Source of the DNA: Burkholderiales bacterium | Lineage (GTDB): Bacteria > Pseudomonadota > Gammaproteobacteria > Burkholderiales > Burkholderiaceae_C | DNA: 51,925 nt | Assembly: GCA_016219375.1 (NCBI GenBank) | Contig: JACRNC010000018.1 | Span: 1-51,925, forward strand | Direction: 5' to 3' | Part shown: piece by piece, positions 25,825-33,644 of the stretch | How positions within the stretch are numbered: the stretch's first letter is position 1 | Layout of the letters: each line of letters opens with the position of its first letter | Made by a program: the position numbers and the translations under genes | The notes under the pieces: model-generated | Seen by the model: the letters and a program-made list of their open reading frames with translations, nothing else | Database searches by the model: none | Told to the model about the DNA's origin: nothing

Positions 25825-27249
25825 TCAAGCCTTGAACTGCAGCGACTTGAGCTCCAGGAACTCCTCCAGCCCGAAGCGGCCCATCTCGCGGCCGTGGCCG
25901 GACTGCTTGTAGCCGCCAAACGGGGCGAAGAGATTGAAGCCGCCACCGTTGATGTCCACCTGGCCGGTGCGGATGCGGCGGGCCACGCGCTCGGCCTGGG
26001 CGTCGTCACCCGCCCACACGGCGCCCGCCAGGCCGTAGATGGTGTTGTTGGCAATCGCCACCGCCTCGTCCTCGTCGCGGTAGGTCAGGATGCTGAGCAC
26101 CGGGCCGAAGATCTCCTCCTGCGCCACGGTGGCGTCGGGCTTGACGCGGCCCAGGACGGTGGGCTGCACGTAATAGCCGGTGGGCAGGTCGGCGGGCGCA
26201 TCGGCGCCGCCGCACAGCAGCTCGGCGCCTTCCTCGATGCCCTTGCGGATGTAGCCGCGCACACGTTCCCGCTGCACGTCCGAGACCAGCGGCCCGAGCT
26301 TGGCCGTCTCACCGAAGGGGTCGCCGATGGTGAAGCGCGCGGCCGCCTCCACCGCCAGCTGGGCCGCCCGTTCGTACTGCGACTCGTGCACCAGCATGCG
26401 GGTGTGGGCCGAGCAGGTCTGGCCGCTGTTGAGGAAGCAGGCGTTGACCGTGCCCTTGACGGCCGCGGCCAAGTCGGCGCTGGGCAGGATGACCGAGGCC
26501 GACTTGCCGCCCAGCTCCAGCGCCACGCGCTTGATGGTGGCCGCGGCCACCTCGCTGATGCGCCGCCCGGCGCGGGTGGAGCCGGTGAAGGAGACCATGT
26601 CGACCTCGGGATGCGCCACCAGCGCCTCGCCGACCACCGGGCCGGTGCCCGAGACCAGGTTGAACACGCCCGGCGGCAGGCCCACCGAGTCGATCACCTC
26701 GGCCAGCACGAAGGCATTGAGCGGCGTCACCTCGGACGGCTTGAGCACGATGGTGCAGCCGGCTGCCAGGGCCGCCGCCACCTTGGCCGCGATCTGGTGC
26801 AGCGGGTAGTTCCAGGGCGTGATGGCGGCCACCACGCCGACCGGCTCGCTCACCACCTTGGAGTGGCCGACCTTTTCTTCCCACTGGTGGCTCGTGGCCA
26901 GCTTGGCGTAGTAGCCGAAGTTGGCGATGGGCGTGCCCACCTGGATCATGCTGGCCAGCTTGAGCGGCATGCCCAGCTCGCCGGCGATCAGCTGCGCCAG
27001 CTCGGCCTGCCGGGCCTTCAAGCCCTCGGCGATCTTCTGCAGGAAGGCCGCGCGCTCGGCCGGCGGCGTGGCCGCCCAGCCGTCGAAGGCGGCGCGGGCA
27101 GCGCGCACGGCGGCGTCAGCGTCCTGCGCATCGCCCTCCGGGATGCGGCCCATGACCGCCTCCGTCGACGCATTGATGACGTCGATGCGGCCGGCGCCGT
27201 GCGGGGCCGTCCAGCGGCCGTTGATGTAGAGCTGCTCGCGTTGCTGCAT
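25825..27249 (-). CDS. Aldehyde dehydrogenase family protein
   Basis: A 474-residue NAD(P)-dependent aldehyde dehydrogenase. Catalytic Cys279 is in [11 protein letters not shown] and general-base Glu245 in [17 protein letters not shown], the cofactor motif [11 protein letters not shown] and [10 protein letters not shown] are all present. Length and motifs are complete. It oxidises an aldehyde to an acid; the substrate is not evident. It is monocistronic by the look of its terminator at 25680-25709. Start ATG 27249 has AGGAGACCCC just upstream. Confidence 0.93.
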   Translation of the reverse strand: MQQREQLYINGRWTAPHGAGRIDVINASTEAVMGRIPEGDAQDADAAVRAARAAFDGWAATPPAERAAFLQKIAEGLKARQAELAQLIAGELGMPLKLASMIQVGTPIANFGYYAKLATSHQWEEKVGHSKVVSEPVGVVAAITPWNYPLHQIAAKVAAALAAGCTIVLKPSEVTPLNAFVLAEVIDSVGLPPGVFNLVSGTGPVVGEALVAHPEVDMVSFTGSTRAGRRISEVAAATIKRVALELGGKSASVILPSADLAAAVKGTVNACFLNSGQTCSAHTRMLVHESQYERAAQLAVEAAARFTIGDPFGETAKLGPLVSDVQRERVRGYIRKGIEEGAELLCGGADAPADLPTGYYVQPTVLGRVKPDATVAQEEIFGPVLSILTYRDEDEAVAIANNTIYGLAGAVWAGDDAQAERVARRIRTGQVDINGGGFNLFAPFGGYKQSGHGREMGRFGLEEFLELKSLQFKA

Positions 27250-27515
27250 GGGGTCTCCTCGTTGGGGCGCCGGTGGCCGGCGGCGGTGAAGGCCGACAGC
27301 GTAACGCGGAAAAGCCGGCCCGTCTGCGCATCGGGCCTGTGTGCTGCGATGCGGAACACCAGGTGCCTACTTCTGAGCGGTCCAAGGCAGCGGCGGCTTG
27401 GCGTCAACGCCGTCAGCGGCTGCCCGGCCCGCGGGCGCGTGACGTTCGCGCACCTGGCCGCGTGGCGGCGACGCCTGGGCCTCCAACAGCCCGCCCCGCC
27501 CCGCGGCCAGCCGCC

Positions 27516-28595
27516 TCAGGCCGCGTCCAGCGTCGGATAGTCGGTGTAGCCCTCCGCCCCGCCGCCGTAGAGCAGCTTGGGCTTGAGCGCGTTCCACGGC
27601 TGGTCCTCGCGCAGGCGGCGCACGAGGTCGGGGTTGGCGATGAAGGGGCGGCCGAAGGCGACGAGGTCAGCCTCGCCCTTCTCGACCACGTCGAGCGCCA
27701 TCTGCCGGGTGTAGTTGTTGTTGACCATCCAGGGCGCCTGGCAACGCTGGCGCAGGGCCTGGTAGTCGAACGGGGCGATGTCGCGCGGGCCGCCGGTCTG
27801 GCCTTCGATGACGTGGACGTAGGCCAGCTTGAGCGGGGCCAGCTGCTCGGCGACGTGATTGAAGAGCGGCTGAGGGTTGCTGTCGCTTGCATCGTTGACC
27901 GGGGTGACCGGCGACAGGCGGATGCCGGTGCGGCCGCCGCCGATCTCCTCGGTCACGGCGCGCATCACCTCCAGCAGGAAGCGGGCGCGGTTCTCGATGG
28001 AGCCGCCGTAGTCGTCGTCGCGCTTGTTGGAGCCGTCGCGCAGGAACTGGTCGAGCAGGTAGCCGTTGGCCGCATGCACCTCCACGCCGTCGAAGCCGGC
28101 CGCGATGGCGTTGCGCGCGGCCACGCGGTAGTCCTGCACGATCAGCGGGATCTCCTCGGCGTCCAGCGCGCGGGGCTCGGAGACGTCGACGAAGCCTTCG
28201 GTGGTGAAGGTCTTGGCCTGGGCGCGGATGGCCGACGGCGCCACGGGTGCGGCGCCGCCCGGCAGCAGCGACACATGCGAGATGCGGCCCACGTGCCAGA
28301 GCTGGATGACGATCTTGCCGCCGGCGGCATGCACGGCGTCCGTCACGCGCTTCCACGCGGCGATCTGCTCGTCGCTGTAGATGCCGGGCGTGTCCAGATA
28401 GCCCTGGCCCATCGGGCTGATCTGCGCGGCCTCCGTCACGATCAGGCCGGCCGTGGCGCGCTGGCGGTAGTACTCGATGGACAGCTCGTGCGGCACGCGG
28501 CCCGGGGCGGCGCGGTTGCGCGTCAGCGGGGCCATGACGATGCGGTTGGCGAGCGAGAGGTCGCCGATGCGGATGGGGTCGAACAGGGTCGGCAT
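27516..28595 (-). CDS. Alkene reductase, old yellow enzyme family (NemA-like)
   Basis: A 359-residue FMN-dependent TIM-barrel oxidoreductase of the OYE/N-ethylmaleimide reductase family. Motifs: NRIVMAPLTRNRA near the N-terminus, GGKIVIQLWHVGRISH, and the active-site motif VEVHAANGYLLDQFL with His174, Asn177 and Tyr179. The phosphate-binding end VAFGRPFIANPDL is present. It reduces activated C=C bonds or nitro compounds using NAD(P)H. ATG 28595 is the family N-terminus (MPTLFDPIRIG). Confidence 0.93.
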   Translation of the reverse strand: MPTLFDPIRIGDLSLANRIVMAPLTRNRAAPGRVPHELSIEYYRQRATAGLIVTEAAQISPMGQGYLDTPGIYSDEQIAAWKRVTDAVHAAGGKIVIQLWHVGRISHVSLLPGGAAPVAPSAIRAQAKTFTTEGFVDVSEPRALDAEEIPLIVQDYRVAARNAIAAGFDGVEVHAANGYLLDQFLRDGSNKRDDDYGGSIENRARFLLEVMRAVTEEIGGGRTGIRLSPVTPVNDASDSNPQPLFNHVAEQLAPLKLAYVHVIEGQTGGPRDIAPFDYQALRQRCQAPWMVNNNYTRQMALDVVEKGEADLVAFGRPFIANPDLVRRLREDQPWNALKPKLLYGGGAEGYTDYPTLDAA

Positions 28596-29016
28596 GGGGT
28601 TCTTTCTTGAGGTGTGCGGAAAAGGATCGCGCGCCGGCCGGGCCGGACGAAGGCTGCACCGGCGCGCCGGGGAACCGTTGCGAGGCCGCCTAGGGTACGC
28701 GCGCGTCCACAAGACCGCAGGCTGCGCTTGGGTTTTGTCTTCCGTGCTTGGTGAGGGGATGCACGCCGGGGATGCATGCCGGGGATGCACCCCGCGCGCG
28801 CTGGCGCTGCGGTGGCAGGCGGGCAGGTGACGGGCGGCCGGTGGAGCACGCTTGTCAGCATGCGCCCGCAGCCGCGTCGGTGCGGGATGACGCCGCGGCT
28901 CGCAGCGGGACGACAGCCCGGCGCAAGCCACCGGCCTAGAGTGACCAGCATCCGCCGGTGTCCCGCCGCGTGCGTGGCGCCGGTCCAGCCTTGGAAGACC
29001 GACAGGAGAGACCGCC
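28596..29016. other. Intergenic region with a 13-bp triple repeat
   Basis: 421 bp between the divergent OYE reductase and BON lipoprotein genes. No gene is supported. It contains a 13-bp unit repeated three times at 28755-28793. The promoters of both genes should lie here. Confidence 0.6.
28755..28793. repeat. 13-bp tandem repeat, three copies
   Basis: The units GGGGATGCACGCC, GGGGATGCATGCC and GGGGATGCACCCC follow one another directly. They are in a divergent promoter region and may be regulatory or simply slippage. Confidence 0.85.
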
Positions 29017-29583
29017 ATGAAGACCACCGTCAAGACTCCGTGGAGCAAGAAGACCGGCGTGGCCGTGATCGCCGGCGTGCTGGCTGCCGCCGCCCTGGTG
29101 GGCTGCGAGCGCCGCGACGAGCAGGTGTCGCAGACGCCGGGCCAGAAGCTCGACGAGGCGATCGCCGACAGCCGCGAAGCCGGCCGCGAGGCCAGCGCCC
29201 GCATGGAAGAGCGCGTGGACCAGGCCCAGGCCTCGGCCGAGCAGAACGCGCAGGAGGCCAAGGTGGCGATCGCCGAGCGCACCGACCAGGCCAAGGCCGC
29301 CGTGGAGCGCGGCACCGAGAAGACCGCGCAGGCCTTCGACGACGCCAAGCTCACGGCCGAGGTCAAGTCCGCACTGATCAAGGACGAGACGGTGCAGGCC
29401 ACGGCGATCAACGTGGACACGAAGAACGGCGCCGTCACGCTGACCGGCACCGTGCCGTCGCAGACGGCCCGCGAGCGCGCCGTGTCGCTGGCGCGCAAGG
29501 TGGACGGCGTGGCCGCGGTGCGCAACGACCTGACGGTGACGCCGCCGGATACGCGCACGTCGTCGTCGTCCAGCAAGGACTGA
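29017..29583 (+). CDS. BON-domain lipoprotein
   Basis: A 188-residue envelope protein. The signal peptide ends in the lipobox AALVGC (lipidated Cys at about residue 30). A long Ala/Glu/Gln-rich amphipathic helix, probably coiled-coil, covers about residues 40-110. A C-terminal BON domain follows (LTAEVKSALIKDE, VDTKNGAVTLTGTV, VDGVAAVRNDLTV), related to OsmY. BON proteins bind phospholipid or support the envelope under stress. GACAGGAGAG precedes the ATG. Confidence 0.9.
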   Translation: MKTTVKTPWSKKTGVAVIAGVLAAAALVGCERRDEQVSQTPGQKLDEAIADSREAGREASARMEERVDQAQASAEQNAQEAKVAIAERTDQAKAAVERGTEKTAQAFDDAKLTAEVKSALIKDETVQATAINVDTKNGAVTLTGTVPSQTARERAVSLARKVDGVAAVRNDLTVTPPDTRTSSSSSKD

Positions 29584-29806
29584 ACGCCCGCGACCCGCAT
29601 CCCCGCCGCCGCCAGCGTGCCGCCCTGGCTGCCCGGCACGGCGGCGGCGGCGCGCTGGACGCCGCAGGCACATGCGGGGCGGCGATGCCTTCTGGATGAC
29701 CGCGCCGGCCCCGCGGCTTTCTGCCGGCTTGCGGCCGGGCGGCGCAGGCCCCTACCATGCTCGGTCCTGCGTCCTTCCTGGCCACGGCGCGCCCGTGGCC
29801 TGCGCC

Positions 29807-30619
29807 ATGAGCATCGACCCCCAGCTGCGCTCGCTGAACATCGACATCCCGGCCTGCCCGCAGACGCTGGTCAAGCTGTCGTTGCTGATGAACCAGGACG
29901 ACGCGCGGGTGGGCGAGATGGCCGAGCTGATCGAGGCCGACATGGCGCTCGCATCGGCCATCGTGCGCACCGTCAACTCCGCGCTCTTCGGCCTGCTGCA
30001 CCGCGTGCAGACCGTGCACGAGGCGGTGCGCTACCTGGGCATGCGCGAGGTGGCCGGCATCACCTTCGAGATGGGTCTGCGCGCGGCCTTCCCGCCCGGG
30101 CCGCTGATCGAGCGCATCTGGGACCGCGCCGGCCTGCGCGGCCTGGCCATGAGCCGCGTGGCCGCCCGGCTCGAGACGGACGCCTGGCTGGCGCATACCT
30201 CGGGCCTCTTTGCCGAGAGTGGCCGCGCGGTGCTCTATGCCTATGACCGCCAGCGCTACACCGAGCTGGAGGCCGCCGCGGCGGCCGACGAGGCGGCGGT
30301 GATCGCGGCCGAGGTCGAGGCCTTCGGCGTCAGCCACGCGGCGCTGGGCGCGGCGCTGTGCCGCTCCTGGGGGCTGTCCGCCGACGTGGCGGCCTTCGTG
30401 CGCGCCCGGCCGCAGTCGGCCGAGGACTGGGCCCGCGAGACGCCGCGGGTGCAGCGCCTGCTGGCCATCGGTGCCGAGGTGGACGCCGCGCTGGAGCCGC
30501 GCCCCGGCGCGGCCCGCGCGCTGGTGGGCTGGTCGGTGGAGGCGGTGCGCGAGGTGGTCGCCTCAGTGTGCGGGCCCCTGAGCACTGGCACCGGCACCGG
30601 CGCCGGCGCCGGGGTGTGA
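29807..30619 (+). CDS. HDOD domain protein
   Basis: A 270-residue HDOD protein. HDOD domains are catalytically dead relatives of HD phosphohydrolases used in signalling. Visible family features are IPACPQTLVKLSLLM, AELIEADMALASAIVRTVNSALFG and the helix VQTVHEAVRYLGMREV. The catalytic HD pair is missing, as expected. The end is Gly/Thr/Ala low-complexity. Its TGA overlaps the GTG start of the ABC ATPase (GTGA), so the two are translationally coupled. ATG 29807 was chosen because upstream codons are not conserved. Confidence 0.87.
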   Translation: MSIDPQLRSLNIDIPACPQTLVKLSLLMNQDDARVGEMAELIEADMALASAIVRTVNSALFGLLHRVQTVHEAVRYLGMREVAGITFEMGLRAAFPPGPLIERIWDRAGLRGLAMSRVAARLETDAWLAHTSGLFAESGRAVLYAYDRQRYTELEAAAAADEAAVIAAEVEAFGVSHAALGAALCRSWGLSADVAAFVRARPQSAEDWARETPRVQRLLAIGAEVDAALEPRPGAARALVGWSVEAVREVVASVCGPLSTGTGTGAGAGV

Positions 30620-31491
30620 GCACGCCGCAGCTGCCGCGGGTCGACGCGCCGGCCTACACCCTGCGGGGCGTCGGCAAGCGCCATCCCGGCGGTCTGCTGG
30701 CGCTGAGCAGCATCGACCTGGACCTGCCCGCAGGCGGCTTCACCTGCCTGCTGGGTGCATCCGGCTGCGGCAAGAGCACGCTGCTGCGCATCCTGGCCGG
30801 GCTGGATCAGCCGAGCACCGGCAGGCTGGAGCGCGCCAGTGCACCGGCTCGTGCGCAAGGCCACAGCGGGCCGCGCTCCGGCGGCGACATCGGCTTCGTC
30901 TTCCAGGAGCCCACGCTGATGCCCTGGGCCAGCGTGCTGGACAACGTGGCCCTGCCGCTGCGGCTGCAGCGCCGCCCGCGCACCGAGCGCGGGGCCGCGG
31001 CGCGCGAGCAGCTGGCCGCGGTCGGCCTGGCCGGCTTCGAGGCCGCGCTGCCGCGCGAGCTCTCCGGCGGCATGAAGATGCGCGCCTCCATCGCCCGCGC
31101 GCTGGTCACGCAGCCGGCCACGCTGCTGCTGGACGAGCCCTTTGCCGCGCTGGACGAGATCGGCCGCGAGCGGCTCAACCGCGACCTGCTGGCGCTGTGG
31201 GCCACACGGCGCTTCACGGCGGTGTTCGTCACCCACAGCGTCTGGGAGGCGGTCTTCCTGGCCGAGCGCATCGTGGTGATGAGCCCCCGCCCCGGGCGCG
31301 TGGCGGCGGTGATCGACGTGACCCCGCCGCAGCCCCGCGACGACGCCTGGCGGGCCAGCGCGGACTACGCGGCGCGCTGCGCGGCCGTGTCGGCGGCCCT
31401 GCGGGCGGCGGGCGGTGACGAGGGCTTGGCCGCGAGCCCCGCCGCGCCCGGCTCGCCCGGCGCAGCCGCAGCGGGTGCAGGGCAGCCGTGA
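30616..31491 (+). CDS. ABC transporter ATP-binding protein (nitrate/sulfonate/THI5-type importer)
   Basis: A 291-residue ATPase. Walker A GASGCGKST at residues 47-55, Q-loop FVFQEPTLMPW, signature LSGGMKMR, Walker B LLLDEPFAALD and the H-loop VFVTHSVWEA are complete. The pattern (QEPTLMPW, GGMKMRASIARAL) is that of the TauB/SsuB/ThiZ family. GTG at 30616 overlaps the HDOD stop; no in-frame ATG exists before Walker A. The C-terminal 25 residues are Ala/Gly/Pro-rich. It energises the permease encoded next. Confidence 0.92.
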   Translation: MSTPQLPRVDAPAYTLRGVGKRHPGGLLALSSIDLDLPAGGFTCLLGASGCGKSTLLRILAGLDQPSTGRLERASAPARAQGHSGPRSGGDIGFVFQEPTLMPWASVLDNVALPLRLQRRPRTERGAAAREQLAAVGLAGFEAALPRELSGGMKMRASIARALVTQPATLLLDEPFAALDEIGRERLNRDLLALWATRRFTAVFVTHSVWEAVFLAERIVVMSPRPGRVAAVIDVTPPQPRDDAWRASADYAARCAAVSAALRAAGGDEGLAASPAAPGSPGAAAAGAGQP

Positions 31492-32273
31492 GCACGTCGC
31501 CATCGCCAGTCTGGCGCCGCGCCCTGGGCCCGCTGATCGCGGTGCTCGTCTTCCTGCTCGGCTGGGAGGCGACGGTGCGCGCCTTCGACCTGCCGCCTTA
31601 CCTGCTGCCCGGCCCGCGGGTGGTGGCACAGGCCCTGGTGCAAGACTTCCCGTCGCTGGCCGCGAGCTGGTGGGTGACGGTGCGCATCATGGCCGCGGCC
31701 CTGCTGCTGGCCGTGGCCGGCGGCGTGCTGCTGGGCGCATGGTTCGCGCTGTCGCCGCGCGCGGAGCGGCTGCTGGCGCCGTTCGCGGTGGTGCTGCAGG
31801 TCACGCCGGTGATCGCCGTGGCGCCGCTCATCCTGATCCTGACCGACAGCGCGCTCGCCACCATGCTGGTGTGCGCGTGGATCGTCGCCTTCTTCCCCAT
31901 CGTCTCCAGCACGGTGACGGGGCTGCGCAGCGCGGATGCCAACCTGCGCGACCTGTTTTCCCTCTACCGCGCCAGCCGCTGGCAGACGCTGCGCTGGCTG
32001 CTGGTGCCGACCAGCCTGCCCTACTTCCTGGGCGGGCTGCAGGTGGCCGGCGGCCTGGCGCTGATCGGCGCGGTGGTGGCCGAGTTCACCGCCGGCGCCG
32101 CCGGGCGCGAGACGGGCCTGGCATCGCGCATCCTGGAGGCGAGCTTTCGCACCGAGATCCCGAAGATGTTCGCGGCCCTGGTGCTGGTGTCGGCCACCGG
32201 TGTCGCCGTGCACCTGCTGCTGCGCGCGCTCACGCGCCGGCTGATCGGGCGCTGGCACGAGTCGCAGCGCTGA
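31488..32273 (+). CDS. ABC transporter permease (TauC/SsuC/ThiX type)
   Basis: A 261-residue inner-membrane permease with about six hydrophobic segments. The EAA-like loop is in GLRSADANLRDLFSLYRASR, and the family start VWRRALGPLIAVLVFLLGWEA is present. It starts with GTG overlapping the ATPase stop by 4 bp (GTGA), the second such junction in this operon. It works with the upstream ATPase and the downstream substrate-binding protein to import a small nitrogen- or sulfur-containing heterocycle or similar solute. Confidence 0.9.
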   Translation: MSTSPSPVWRRALGPLIAVLVFLLGWEATVRAFDLPPYLLPGPRVVAQALVQDFPSLAASWWVTVRIMAAALLLAVAGGVLLGAWFALSPRAERLLAPFAVVLQVTPVIAVAPLILILTDSALATMLVCAWIVAFFPIVSSTVTGLRSADANLRDLFSLYRASRWQTLRWLLVPTSLPYFLGGLQVAGGLALIGAVVAEFTAGAAGRETGLASRILEASFRTEIPKMFAALVLVSATGVAVHLLLRALTRRLIGRWHESQR

Positions 32274-32328
32274 GGGGCGGGCCGCGGCAGGCCCGGGCTC
32301 AGGGACGGCAGGCCGGGGCAGCGGGCGA

Positions 32329-32364
32329 GGGCAGCCGCAGCGCGCAAGGGCAGCCGCAGCGCGC
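32329..32364. repeat. 17-bp direct repeat
   Basis: GGGCAGCCGCAGCGCGC occurs at 32329-32345 and again at 32348-32364 in the gap between the permease and the substrate-binding protein genes. It may be a recent short duplication. It lies upstream of the substrate-binding gene start. Confidence 0.8.
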
Positions 32365-32410
32365 CTGTGCCATCCTTGCCGGCGCTGCCTGAACCCGACA
32401 TCGCGCTGCC

Positions 32411-33538
32411 ATGACCGCCCGCAACCACCTGCCTCACCGCTTCCGTCCTCGCCTGCCTCGGGCCCCCCTTGCGCTTGCCGCGCTGGTGGCCATGACGGCC
32501 CTGCCCGCCCACGCCGCCGACCGCGTCACCCTGGCCACCAACTGGAAGGCCCAGGCCGCGCACGGCGGCTTCTATCAGGCGCTGGCCGATGGCACCTATG
32601 CGCGCTATGGGCTGGACGTGACCATCCGCCCCGGTGGGCCGCAGGTGAACAACCGGCCGCTGCTGCCGGCGGGCAAGGTGGACTTCCTGATGACCGGCAA
32701 CCTGCTGCACAGCTTCGACAACGTGAAGAACGGCGTGCCGGTGGTGGTGGTGGCGTCCTTCTTCCAGAAGGATCCGCAGGCGCTGTTCGCGCATCCGGAC
32801 TCCGGCGTGCGGCAGTTCAAGGACCTGGCGCGCGCGCCGGTGGTCTATGTGGCCAAGGACGCGCAGTTCTCGTGGTGGCCGTGGCTGAAGTCCGCGCATG
32901 GCTTCGAGGATGCGCAGCTGCGGCCCTATGCCTACAACCTGGGGCCGTTCCTGGCCAACAGGCAGTCGGTGCAGCAGGGCTATGCCATCGAGGAGCCGAT
33001 CGCCATCGAGCGCGCCGGCGGCTTCAAGCCGCTGACCTTCCTGCTTGCAGACCACGGCTACCAGACCTACTCCACCACCATCGAGGTGCGCCGCCAGATG
33101 GCTGAGAAGCAGCCGGACCTGGTGCGCCGCTTCATCGACGCGTCCGTCCTCGGCTGGGTCAACTACCTCTACGGTGACCGCCGGGCGGCCGACGCGCTCA
33201 TCCTGCGCGACAACCCCGAGATGACGGCCGACACCATCGCCCGCTCGGTGCAGCTGATGCGCGACCTGGGCATCGTCGACAGCGGCGATGCGCTGACGCA
33301 AGGCATCGGCGCGATGCGCCCCGAGCGCGTGCGCGCCTTCTATCAGCAGATGGTGCAGGCGGGCCTCTACCGGCCCGGCGAGGTGGATGTGGCCCGCGTG
33401 GCCCGCTACGACTTCGTCAACCGCGGCATCGGCCTGGCCGAGAAGGCGCGGCTGACCGGCGCTGGCCAGCAGCCGGTGGGGCCGCAGCGGCCCAATGTGT
33501 CCATCCCGCGCACGCCGTCGCGCGAGTCGGCGCGCTGA
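32411..33538 (+). CDS. ABC transporter substrate-binding protein (NMT1/THI5-like)
   Basis: A 375-residue periplasmic protein. The signal peptide (RAPLALAALVAMTALPAHAA) precedes the NMT1/THI5-like fold: VTLATNWKAQAAHGGFYQALADGTYARYGLDV, then VNNRPLLPAGKVDFLM and QGYAIEEPIAIE. The family binds pyrimidine precursors, riboflavin-like or sulfonate/nitrate ligands; the exact ligand is undetermined. It is the binding component for the ATPase and permease just upstream, though 137 bp separate it from the permease. The last 45 residues are an unconserved tail. Confidence 0.9.
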   Translation: MTARNHLPHRFRPRLPRAPLALAALVAMTALPAHAADRVTLATNWKAQAAHGGFYQALADGTYARYGLDVTIRPGGPQVNNRPLLPAGKVDFLMTGNLLHSFDNVKNGVPVVVVASFFQKDPQALFAHPDSGVRQFKDLARAPVVYVAKDAQFSWWPWLKSAHGFEDAQLRPYAYNLGPFLANRQSVQQGYAIEEPIAIERAGGFKPLTFLLADHGYQTYSTTIEVRRQMAEKQPDLVRRFIDASVLGWVNYLYGDRRAADALILRDNPEMTADTIARSVQLMRDLGIVDSGDALTQGIGAMRPERVRAFYQQMVQAGLYRPGEVDVARVARYDFVNRGIGLAEKARLTGAGQQPVGPQRPNVSIPRTPSRESAR

Positions 33539-33644
33539 GCCGTTGAGGCGGGCGCCGCCGGCGCCGCGGCAAGCGTTGCAAAGTTGACGCGCCCGGGTGC
33601 AGACCCGGGTCAAGGCCGGCGCCGCGGGCGCCGAAGCCCGGGCG

